This document shows positions 14,448-20,616 of a DNA stretch of 20,616 nucleotides, piece after piece. Within the stretch, counting starts at the first letter, position 1. Each line of letters opens with the position of its first letter. This stretch comes from a virus. The notes beneath the pieces are model-generated. The model saw only the letters and a program-made list of their open reading frames with translations. It had not been told where the DNA came from and did not search any database. The DNA is taken from positions 1 through 20,616 of the IMG/VR virus record IMGVR_UViG_3300009151_000506; one strand, written 5' to 3'. Made by a program: the position numbers and the translations under genes.

Positions 14448-15344
14448 ATGCCCATCGAAACATTTGCAAATTTTCCTATCAAGACAACTCCTCTTTCAGG
14501 AGACTTCCTCGTTGGATACGATACAGCCGGTGAAATTAGAACTACTCTTTCTAATATTATTAACGCTGTAGTACCTCAAGTATTAGCAGCCGTTCCGACT
14601 ATTCCAATAGGAACTATTATAACTTACGGTTCTTCTACTACTCCCACTGGTTGGTTTCCTTGCGACGGACGTTTGTTGAGCACAACAGAATACGCAAACT
14701 TATATAGCGTTATCGGTAATACGTATGGTTCAGGAATTGGTACTTTCAATCTTCCTGATCTTCGTGGATACTTTGTAAGAGGTTGGGATAATAACAGAGG
14801 AATTGATATTATTGACGGAACTTATTCCCAATCAGCTCGAGCAGTAACAATTACAACAAATACACCTCACGGTCTCACAACAGGAAACGTTGCAACATTA
14901 ACATATACCACAGGAACTGGAGTTAATGGAACCTTTGCAGTTACTGTTACAAATTCAACAGTATTCACTTATACAGCAGTTGCTTCTCAAACAGCTTCTG
15001 GAAATGTCGTATTAACTGGTTTGAGTCATTTATTCGGACAAACAGAAAACGATGGTATTGGAAGTCACAATCATACTATTACAGATCCTGGTCATAATCA
15101 TAGTGTTACAGATCCGGGCCATAAACATAGTGGCATACCTATAGCTCCATCAAATTTACAAAAAAACATCGCTCCCGGAACATCTGTTTATGACATTAAT
15201 CTTAACCGTGCTGGATTAACAAGCTCAAATACTACTGGTATTACAATAAATTCTGGAGCTACAGGTATTACAATCAACTCTTCTGGAACATCTTTAGAAA
15301 CTCGTCCCAAAAATATTGCTTTACTTTATTGCATTAAATACTAG
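14448..15344 (+). CDS. Tail fibre with phage tail-collar domain and HxH metal-binding repeats (298 aa)
   Basis: Residues 1-25 share the MPIxxFxNF...DFLVGY attachment motif with the preceding fibre. Residues 52-110 are a phage tail-collar domain (PF07484): PIGTIITYGSSTTPTGWFPCDG, EYANLYSVIGNTYG and FNLPDLRGYFVRGWD. About 129-190 is an inserted beta domain (ARAVTITTNTPHGLTTGN through SGNVVL). Then FGQTENDGI resumes the fibre, and three HxH motifs follow: H207-N-H209, H216-N-H218 and H225-K-H227. The last two lie in near-identical TDPGHxHS units. In T4 gp37, HxH motifs bind iron ions along the trimer axis, so a metal-stabilised needle is likely here. It ends ETRPKNIALLYCIKY, the usual end of this family. 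Role: receptor binding or short-tail-fibre-like. Confidence 0.88.
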   Translation: MPIETFANFPIKTTPLSGDFLVGYDTAGEIRTTLSNIINAVVPQVLAAVPTIPIGTIITYGSSTTPTGWFPCDGRLLSTTEYANLYSVIGNTYGSGIGTFNLPDLRGYFVRGWDNNRGIDIIDGTYSQSARAVTITTNTPHGLTTGNVATLTYTTGTGVNGTFAVTVTNSTVFTYTAVASQTASGNVVLTGLSHLFGQTENDGIGSHNHTITDPGHNHSVTDPGHKHSGIPIAPSNLQKNIAPGTSVYDINLNRAGLTSSNTTGITINSGATGITINSSGTSLETRPKNIALLYCIKY

Positions 15345-15363
15345 AAAATATAACCAATTTAGA

Positions 15364-15376
15364 TAAATAAATACAT
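15364..15376 (+). promoter_or_regulatory. Tandem TAAATA boxes before the acidic-protein gene
   Basis: GATAAATAAATACATATG contains two overlapping TAAATA boxes, starting at 15364 and 15368, ending 7 and 3 nt before the ATG. They are separate from the preceding TAG stop. Doubling of the core may raise promoter strength, which would fit the biased codon use of the gene that follows. Confidence 0.5.
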
Positions 15377-16255
15377 ATGATCAAACAACTGTCCTCTTTA
15401 TACGACCAAATCGTTCTCAACGAAGCCGAAAAGTCTGCCCTTCAAGGTACTAACAACAAAGTTGGCACTGTACCTTCCGAAAACCTTTTTGGTGAGAAGC
15501 CAAAGGTTACCGATACAGGTAAGGTCAAAGGTGAAGCTCCTAAGAATCTTGATCACAAAACAACAAGCCCCGAAGATCCTGAAGGTGATGAAGCCAAGAG
15601 CATCACTTCAAAGGGTTCTGTAAAGAGCACAGTTCCTGCTAAATCTGCTGAAGAAACCGAAGGTGCAAAGCCAAAGCCAAAGGGCCTTGGAGAAGATTTC
15701 ACAATGGGTGCTTTCGAAACACTTTTCCGCAAGACACTTGTTACTGAGGAAGAAATGGAAGGCAACGAGCCTCTCGAGTTCGAAGCTGGTACAGAAACTC
15801 CTTCTGAGGAAGGTTCTGAAGAGTCTGAAGTTGAAGAGACAGAAGAAGAGGAAGCTGAAGAAGACCTCCTCACAGATCTTCAAGACCTCCAAGTCCGCAT
15901 TGCTGACATCATCACCAAGCTTGAAAAGGCTGTTGAAGAGGAAAGCCTCGAGACATCCGAAGACAAGGGATACAGCGACGAAGACTTCAATGAAGAGTTC
16001 GGCGAAGAAGGTTCTGAAGAAGAGAGCCCAGTTCACGAAGAGTCTGTTAAGAACAAGAGTGGCCTTCTCGGAACAAAGAACGTTGTCGGAAATCTTAAGA
16101 AGAGCAAAGGTGTTGCTAATTCTTCCATTAAGAAAGTAAAGACAGGATTTGAAAAGCTTAGCCCCGAAAAGGGAAAGTCTCTTCAAAAGGTCGCATCCAA
16201 GAGCAATGAAGTTAAGTCTTCCCTTAAAGGAAAGAGTGAACCTTTCATCAAGTAA
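15377..16255 (+). CDS. Acidic low-complexity protein, possible prohead core or internal head protein (292 aa)
   Basis: The protein contains no cysteine. Residues 1-20 (MIKQLSSLYDQIVLNEAEKS) form a short amphipathic helix. Residues 25-105 are polar, with many Lys, Pro, Ser and Thr. Residues 108-120 (FTMGAFETLFRKT) are a small hydrophobic patch. Residues 121-220 are intensely acidic, with a helix or coiled coil LLTDLQDLQVRIADIITKLEKAV at 164-186. Residues 224-292 are basic. The acidic centre and basic end recall the scaffold or core proteins of T4-like proheads (gp67/gp68 class), but I find no clear sequence match. Codons favour C at the third position more than in the neighbours, often a sign of high expression. 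It is flanked by tandem TAAATA boxes and a strong terminator, so it forms a one-gene transcription unit. Confidence 0.65.
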   Translation: MIKQLSSLYDQIVLNEAEKSALQGTNNKVGTVPSENLFGEKPKVTDTGKVKGEAPKNLDHKTTSPEDPEGDEAKSITSKGSVKSTVPAKSAEETEGAKPKPKGLGEDFTMGAFETLFRKTLVTEEEMEGNEPLEFEAGTETPSEEGSEESEVEETEEEEAEEDLLTDLQDLQVRIADIITKLEKAVEEESLETSEDKGYSDEDFNEEFGEEGSEEESPVHEESVKNKSGLLGTKNVVGNLKKSKGVANSSIKKVKTGFEKLSPEKGKSLQKVASKSNEVKSSLKGKSEPFIK

Positions 16256-16279
16256 ATAATTTTACTCTAAAACTTAAGA

Positions 16280-16307
16280 AGCTCTGGATAACACCAGAGC
16301 TTTTTTT
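16280..16307 (+). terminator. Rho-independent terminator
   Basis: AGCTCTGG and CCAGAGCT form a perfect 8-bp stem around the loop ATAACA, followed directly by a run of seven T (the first pairs with the stem base). It ends the acidic-protein transcript 25 nt after its stop and insulates the next promoter. It is the clearest intrinsic terminator in the window. Confidence 0.93.
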
Positions 16308-16319
16308 GTGTCAAATCCT

Positions 16320-16330
16320 TAAATACTCTC
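16320..16330 (+). promoter_or_regulatory. TAAATA late-promoter-like box, 5 nt before an ATG
   Basis: CCTTAAATACTCTC is followed directly by ATG at 16331. It lies after a terminator, so the gene needs its own promoter; this makes it the best-supported promoter in the window. In T4 geometry +1 would fall on the A of the ATG. Confidence 0.65.
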
Positions 16331-16834
16331 ATGAGCGATCCTTATCATAGCGACTTCAATACAAAGCTAAAAAGTTATCTTACTGTATACAAAGTACCGC
16401 TTGCTCCAGATAGTTTGGATCCTACAGTATTTTATTTTCCTGAAAATGGAGAACATCCTCGTTTGCTTCCTGGAGTTCATGCTCAAATTACAAACGATAT
16501 TGAAATTCTTGTAAGCGGTCAACCATCCCGTGTTATGAAATATGTAATCGTTGGAGATGTTGTAACGCCGGGCAAAGATAATAAAAAAGCAGAGATCAAG
16601 GTCCTAGTCGTTATAAACAACAACCTTATGGATGTTGATGTCAATGGCCTTCTTGCTGAAGAACTTCTGAAGTTAGCTAATAGTTTGAGTGGAAGACTTG
16701 CAACCGGTACACTTCATCCAATTCGTTATGTTGTTACTGTTAGAGATATTGATCCAAGGAACTATAACGCTGTTTACGATATTGCAAACATGAATTGGAT
16801 TAAAATGCCTTCTGGCTTAAAAACAAATGATTAA
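16331..16834 (+). CDS. Protein of unknown function, possible nucleotidyltransferase-like fold (167 aa)
   Basis: Not firmly recognised. The centre reads YVIVGDVVTPGKDNKKAEIKVLVVINNNLMDVDVNGLLAEELLKLANSL, then HPIRYVVTVRDIDP and YDIANMNWIKMPSGL. Alternating acidic and hydrophobic strands followed by a helix and an HPI strand faintly resemble the DNA-polymerase-beta-type nucleotidyltransferase fold found in some T4-like phages. The catalytic G-S and D-x-D pair is not clear, so an inactive or unrelated fold is as likely. The gene overlaps the neck-protein gene by 8 nt, and the neighbourhood is head and neck, so a structural or assembly role is plausible. The start follows a promoter-like box. Confidence 0.6.
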   Translation: MSDPYHSDFNTKLKSYLTVYKVPLAPDSLDPTVFYFPENGEHPRLLPGVHAQITNDIEILVSGQPSRVMKYVIVGDVVTPGKDNKKAEIKVLVVINNNLMDVDVNGLLAEELLKLANSLSGRLATGTLHPIRYVVTVRDIDPRNYNAVYDIANMNWIKMPSGLKTND

Positions 16835-17642
16835 TGTTACTCAGGATAAAGTTAGATATCTCAATAAGAACAACAACGCCAACGAAAGAGAAAATTACTC
16901 TAGGTGGTGGAGGGAACAAATTGAGCATTATGGAACAAGCGTAGATTACTATACTCACGGCTATAGATTATCGTCAGCAGATTATCTTTACGGAGAAGAT
17001 CCAACTTCTGTATACTCAATGACAGGAAACGTCATTATGATTACAGATATCACAAATGATGCTCTAATGCTTTCGAAGTTTGGTATTATGGCTGATTGCG
17101 ATATGACAGCTGTGGTGCATTTATCCTCTTTTTATGACCAGTTTGGTCCAGGAATAGAGCCAAAGGCTGGAGATCTTATTAAGCTTACGGAATATGGAGC
17201 CGATCGTCCCGGTTTGAGGAGTGCTCCAATCTATGAGATTACGGAAAGAGATGATGAGTACCTTCCAATGACAAATCCGTTGGTTGGTCACTACGTTTGG
17301 TATATGAAATGTAAGCGTTACGAATACTCTTATGAGCCTGGTATTCCAAACGGTCCAGCAAATATTCAATTAAACGATGTTGGAGAGTACGGAAGACTCG
17401 AAGGTGGAGTAAATCCTGTAGAACTTACTCAACCCTATCCAGGCTCCGTTCAGCAAGATACGACTCAAATATTCAATAATCCAGTAACTGAAGGATTACT
17501 TCAACTAATTCAATCTACTAATAACGGTTCGAATAGTCCTACTGTTTGCGATAAAGCTCCCCTGCCAACTATTCCTTCAAACGTAGTTCCTGTTCCAAGA
17601 CCAAACAATAGTGCTTACGACTATTTTGATAAGGAACTTTAA
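16827..17642 (+). CDS. 14: Neck protein, T4 gp14 family (271 aa)
   Basis: Gp14 joins the finished head to the tail through the portal. T4 gp14 has 256 residues, close to this length. Seen in order and in step with the family: an N-terminal helix with ENYSRWWREQIEHYGTSVDYY, THGYRLSSADYLYGEDPTS at 43-61 (T4: PDLIFGED), a strand NDALMLSKFGIMADCDMTAVVHLSSF at 77-102 (T4: FGMQVQDEVTLSI), EPKAGDLIKL at 111-120 (T4: EPKEGDLIYF), APIYEITE at 133-140 (T4: SLFEITWV), a YEYSYEPG strand near 165-172, and a C-terminus ending SAYDYFDKEL. The start overlaps the previous gene by 8 nt (ATGATTAATG), so translation is probably coupled. Its TAA overlaps the stop of the convergent gene on the other strand. Confidence 0.75.
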   Translation: MINVTQDKVRYLNKNNNANERENYSRWWREQIEHYGTSVDYYTHGYRLSSADYLYGEDPTSVYSMTGNVIMITDITNDALMLSKFGIMADCDMTAVVHLSSFYDQFGPGIEPKAGDLIKLTEYGADRPGLRSAPIYEITERDDEYLPMTNPLVGHYVWYMKCKRYEYSYEPGIPNGPANIQLNDVGEYGRLEGGVNPVELTQPYPGSVQQDTTQIFNNPVTEGLLQLIQSTNNGSNSPTVCDKAPLPTIPSNVVPVPRPNNSAYDYFDKEL

Positions 17643-18340
17643 CCTGCAGTAGTAAATGTAGCAGTGTAATATGTTGTTCCAACATTATTGGTTGCTGAAA
17701 AATTGAAGTGATATATTCCAGCTGAAGGAATCGTTACAGTTATAAAACCATCATTTGTTATACTGGCTGTTGTTCCTTGAGGTTTTGATACAATATTACA
17801 AGAAGTTGGATATCCAAAAATAGGAAGATATGTCGGACCCACAGTAGTGTTTATTGGAGTATTAGGAAACACTAAACTATTATTAACATCCAAAACTACA
17901 GGTGGTGTATTTAAAGATTGAAAACTTGTTGTATCTTTGTATATATCGACACTTTCAAGTTTAGGTAAGTCCCAATCAGTAACTTTTAAATTAATAACAA
18001 ATGGTTGTGGATTTGATGTATTACCGTCCAAACCTATGTATGTTATAAGATACTTTTTAAGTACGGTATTATAGGTGATAGCTGCTTTTTTTATAGAAGA
18101 AATCTTAATATTACTGAACGCTTCAGTAAGAGAATTGTTATCTTCTTCAGACAAAGGAAACGTTTGAGTATAGTCTAATGTTGTTAAATCCAAATTAAAC
18201 AAAATAGGAAGAATTTGAAATCCAACAATTCTTGTAAACAAAGATACTAGTTGCTTCTTTTGAGGAAAAAACCATGTTTGCTCGAATCTAAAACTATTAT
18301 CAAGCTGAGTTGTTGAATTAATATTTGAAGTATTTGACAT
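17639..18340 (-). CDS. Virion protein with C-terminal Ig-like domain, possibly the split C-terminus of the adhesin upstream (233 aa)
   Basis: Residues 15-125 (FRFEQTWFFPQKKQLVSLF, TFPLSEEDNNSLTEAFSNIKISSIKKAAITYN, KKYLITYIGLDG) look like the closing module of a large phage virion protein. In genes of this kind, as I recall them, that module directly follows the region at the end of the upstream adhesin. Residues 145-233 are an Ig or cadherin-like domain (PPVVLDVNNSLVF, SKPQGTTASITNDGFITVTIPSAGIYHFNFSATNNVG). There are no signal peptide and no membrane helix. It begins 10 nt after the adhesin stop, in a different frame. It is convergent with the neck-protein gene: the two stop codons overlap in the sequence TTTAA and no terminator separates them. 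Confidence 0.65.
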   Translation of the reverse strand: MSNTSNINSTTQLDNSFRFEQTWFFPQKKQLVSLFTRIVGFQILPILFNLDLTTLDYTQTFPLSEEDNNSLTEAFSNIKISSIKKAAITYNTVLKKYLITYIGLDGNTSNPQPFVINLKVTDWDLPKLESVDIYKDTTSFQSLNTPPVVLDVNNSLVFPNTPINTTVGPTYLPIFGYPTSCNIVSKPQGTTASITNDGFITVTIPSAGIYHFNFSATNNVGTTYYTATFTTAG

Positions 18341-18353
18341 AATATATTATTTA
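18341..18353 (-). promoter_or_regulatory. TAAATA late-promoter-like box on the minus strand
   Basis: Read on the minus strand: TTTTAAATAATATATTATG. The TAAATA box includes the TAA stop of the adhesin and ends 7 nt before the next ATG. Because part of it is a stop codon the match is less surprising than elsewhere. No Shine-Dalgarno sequence is seen. Confidence 0.4.
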
Positions 18354-20616
18354 AAACGAGCTCTGCTTAAAAGTTAGGTATTCTCCAAGATATTGAAGAA
18401 TATTGTTTTGGTAGGTAAGATTATATTCAGGGAATCCAAAGTAACCTCTTACATTATCAAACACAGCCGAAATTTGATCGGTTTCGTAATCATAGTCCAA
18501 TCTTGCATATAGAACAACGTTTGGAGTATGAATCATTAATACATCAAAGAAACAATCGATTCCTAAAACAGAACCTGTAAGTTCGGAATAAAAATTAACA
18601 GGAACTAGATTGTATATACTTGAAAGAGCAACTGTTCCAGATTTAGTTATTTGTTTGTTCGTTCTTACCCAAATTTCTCCCATTTCATCTGATCTATTAG
18701 AAATAGATGCTCCAGAAAGTTGTTTGAATAAACCATATTGATTTCCGTATACGTCCGTAACCCAAGTATCCGCTGTCTTTCCGTTTTGTTTAAGTACTTG
18801 TACGTCCGACCAAGCAGAAACGTTTCTTACTCCAGTAAATCCTTTTGGTTCGTTTGCTAAATCTGCCCACTTATCTTGATGAGGCCCACCCCACGGAGTT
18901 ACTCTACTTTGAGGAGTTACTAATCCAAAAGAGTTTTCAGCGTTATTACTTTGATACGGAATAAATGTTTGAAGTTGTTTTGTTAAATCTTTTCTAACAA
19001 ATCCTGCAAGCTCTCCTGTAGTAGAAGACTCCTTCATCCATAAGTTGTTTTCACTCCAATCATAGATTGTCGTTTGATCTTCTTTAGAAAGACCTCTTCC
19101 ACCAATATGAATATTTGCATCTTCTACAATATACCGAGCACTCAGAGTAGCTGAAGAAACAGGAGCTATTGATGTGAAGTCCTTATTAATCCATTGAGAC
19201 GCTCCAAGATTCTGAGGAACAAAGTAACCTCCAACATCATCCTTAGAATATAGATACTCGAGTGTAGGAACGGTAGCAATCGTAGGATAGAATCTATTTG
19301 ATAGATTACCATACGGGAGAGGAGATTTGAAATAAAGCTCTGGAGCAGGAGCCATTATGTCTTGTAGTGAAACAGTTGAAACAGACCAAACAAAACTGCT
19401 CAGAGCGTAGTAAAGAACAGTTACAGGAGTTCCATCAAAATTATTTGTTAGGATAATATCAGAAGCTGATGTTGTCGCAAAAGCGGTAAGAGATTTTACG
19501 TTTTCAGATTCAAAAATTGAAGATAAATTAGAAATATTTGTTCCGAAGTTTAATATAGACCATTGAGAGGTTCCGTTAATAGCTTGAAATATAAGAGGCT
19601 GATTCCACCAAAACGTTGTACCAGTTCTTTCGTATTCCAGAACTGTTCCATACTGCAACTTGAGAGGTGTCAGACGAGGAATATGATGAGGCAAATAGCC
19701 GTCAATAAATTCGTTAGGATATCCTCCTGTATAAATTCCTTTAGAGTGAGTGGAAGGTTCTTTATCTTTATAAATGGTAGCCCAATAAGGTTTAGCTCCT
19801 ATTTGGTTATCATATGGATTCAATTGAATTCCATTATATTGATAGCTCCAGCCTTTAAGAGGTTGTTCAATTAAAAAGCCTCCAGTAGGAGCATAAATTG
19901 GAACATTAGCAAAAGTGGTGTGTGTACCAGGAATGGCTGTAAGATCTGGAATAGTTGTAGGCTCAGTTGAATTAGCTGAGTTAGGAGAAGAAGCTCCATA
20001 GAGACACAAGTAATCCCCGTAAACGTCCCTTGCGGTTACTTCGATATAAAAGGTGCCAGTTACATCTGGAGTAAAAGTAAAGATAGATGTATTAGAGAAT
20101 ATTTGAGTTGCGGATGTTTCAACATTAACAACATTCCATTGCAATATTTGCGGTTGTCCTACTATTCCAGGAGGAATTCTTGGAGCAGCATTAACAGTGA
20201 CTGTTCTTGTAAGCGGTATTGCTGAAATTCCAGTGTGTCGGTATAAGAGTATGTTAGGGTATATGTTCCAACAGTAGATGTATTTACACTTCCCGAAGAA
20301 GGTGCAATAACTTTACCATTTGGAGCATCTTTTCCATCATATACCATAGCACTTAGCTCTGTATATGTATTGCTTCCGGATAAGACTTGAATACTGTTTT
20401 TACCGTTGAGAATAATAACTGGAGCAGGAGGTTCTAAAACTCTTGTAACAAATTGAGCGTAAGAAATTACAACACAGCCTCCATTACCAGCAGAGCCGTT
20501 CCATACAAGGGGATATGTTCTATCAGAAGAAGAAGCTCCTCCACCACCAGCTCCATAGCCGCCATAACGGCCCCCAGCTCCTCCTCCTCCTGATGCACTA
20601 GATCTGTCATTATTAC
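18351..20616 (-). CDS. Giant tail adhesin: glycine-rich domain, DUF5011-type Ig domain, long C-terminal part (5' end off window; frameshift near 20235)
   Basis: The gene enters from the right edge. The first visible residues are a glycine-rich domain (SASGGGGAGGRYGGYGAGG, then GNGGCVVISYAQF). This type packs as polyglycine helices in phage tip adhesins. Next is an Ig-like domain of the DUF5011 type: PAPVIILNGKNSIQVLSG, then SGSVNTSTVGTYTLTYSYTD. At about 20231-20239 the frame breaks: the strand resumes one base off as TGISAIPLTRTVTVNAAPR, exactly what completes the domain. One missing base in a D-T-T-G context explains this. The remaining roughly 600 residues are beta-rich and end FDVLMIHTPNVVLYARLDYDYE ... 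YLTFKQSSF. They contain tailspike-like segments but no named enzyme domain. Function: host-surface adhesin, inferred from domains and neighbours. Confidence 0.75.

Noticed and set aside
15553-16186. Long antisense reading frames across the acidic-protein gene
   Set aside because: They are the complement of GAA/GAG/AAG-rich codons, giving Ser/Leu/Phe-rich nonsense, and lack their own start signals.
1-20616. tRNA, rRNA or CRISPR array
   Set aside because: I saw no cloverleaf-like segments in the few gaps, which are nearly all under 80 nt, and no regularly spaced repeats.

Overview
This window is a piece of a large, AT-rich, tailed bacteriophage genome of the T4-like (straboviral/myoviral) type. 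Three things support that. The minus-strand gene at the left edge reads as a T4 gp20-type portal vertex protein. The gene at 16827-17642 aligns in layout and motifs with T4 gp14 (neck protein). Short TAAATA boxes resembling the T4 late promoter core (TATAAATA) sit just before most structural genes. No ribosomal, tRNA, metabolic or integrase genes are visible. The host cannot be deduced.

Layout, left to right: (1) minus strand 2167-1: an HNH homing endonuclease followed by the portal gene, whose 3' end lies off the left edge and whose start and body are in different frames. (2) plus strand 2246-4190: six small accessory genes, including a two-helix membrane protein with a zinc ribbon and a DUF6378-like protein. 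(3) 4194-5411: a glycosyltransferase of the Skp1-GlcNAc-transferase type (PF11397 / GT60-like). (4) 5442-13230: four large virion or adhesin genes built from PKD-like, LamG-like and NHL beta-propeller modules, the last ending in a Thr-Pro-rich linker. (5) 13250-15344: two tail-fibre genes that share an N-terminal motif and are separated by a 16-codon minigene inside a direct repeat. The second carries a tail-collar domain and HxH metal-binding repeats. (6) 15377-16255: a highly acidic, low-complexity protein (possible prohead core) followed by a strong intrinsic terminator. (7) 16331-17642: a small protein overlapping the neck-protein gene. (8) minus strand 20616-17639: a very large adhesin (glycine-rich domain, DUF5011-type Ig domain, long C-terminal part) entering from the right edge, with one apparent frameshift, followed by a small gene that looks like its detached C-terminus.

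Most of the window therefore encodes the outside of a virion: portal and neck, plus a large set of proteins that may bind or decorate surfaces, with a possible protein-modifying glycosyltransferase beside them. The most unusual signal is regulatory. In three places a TAAATA box lies exactly 5 nt before the start codon, and related boxes lie 5-7 nt before others, usually with no Shine-Dalgarno sequence. If these are T4-type late promoters, many late mRNAs would be leaderless or nearly so. Genes without such a box mostly overlap or abut the preceding stop codon, as expected for translational coupling.

Two single-base frame disruptions (portal gene near 1380, adhesin near 20235) could be sequencing errors, real mutations or, less likely, recoding. 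The sequence alone cannot decide.
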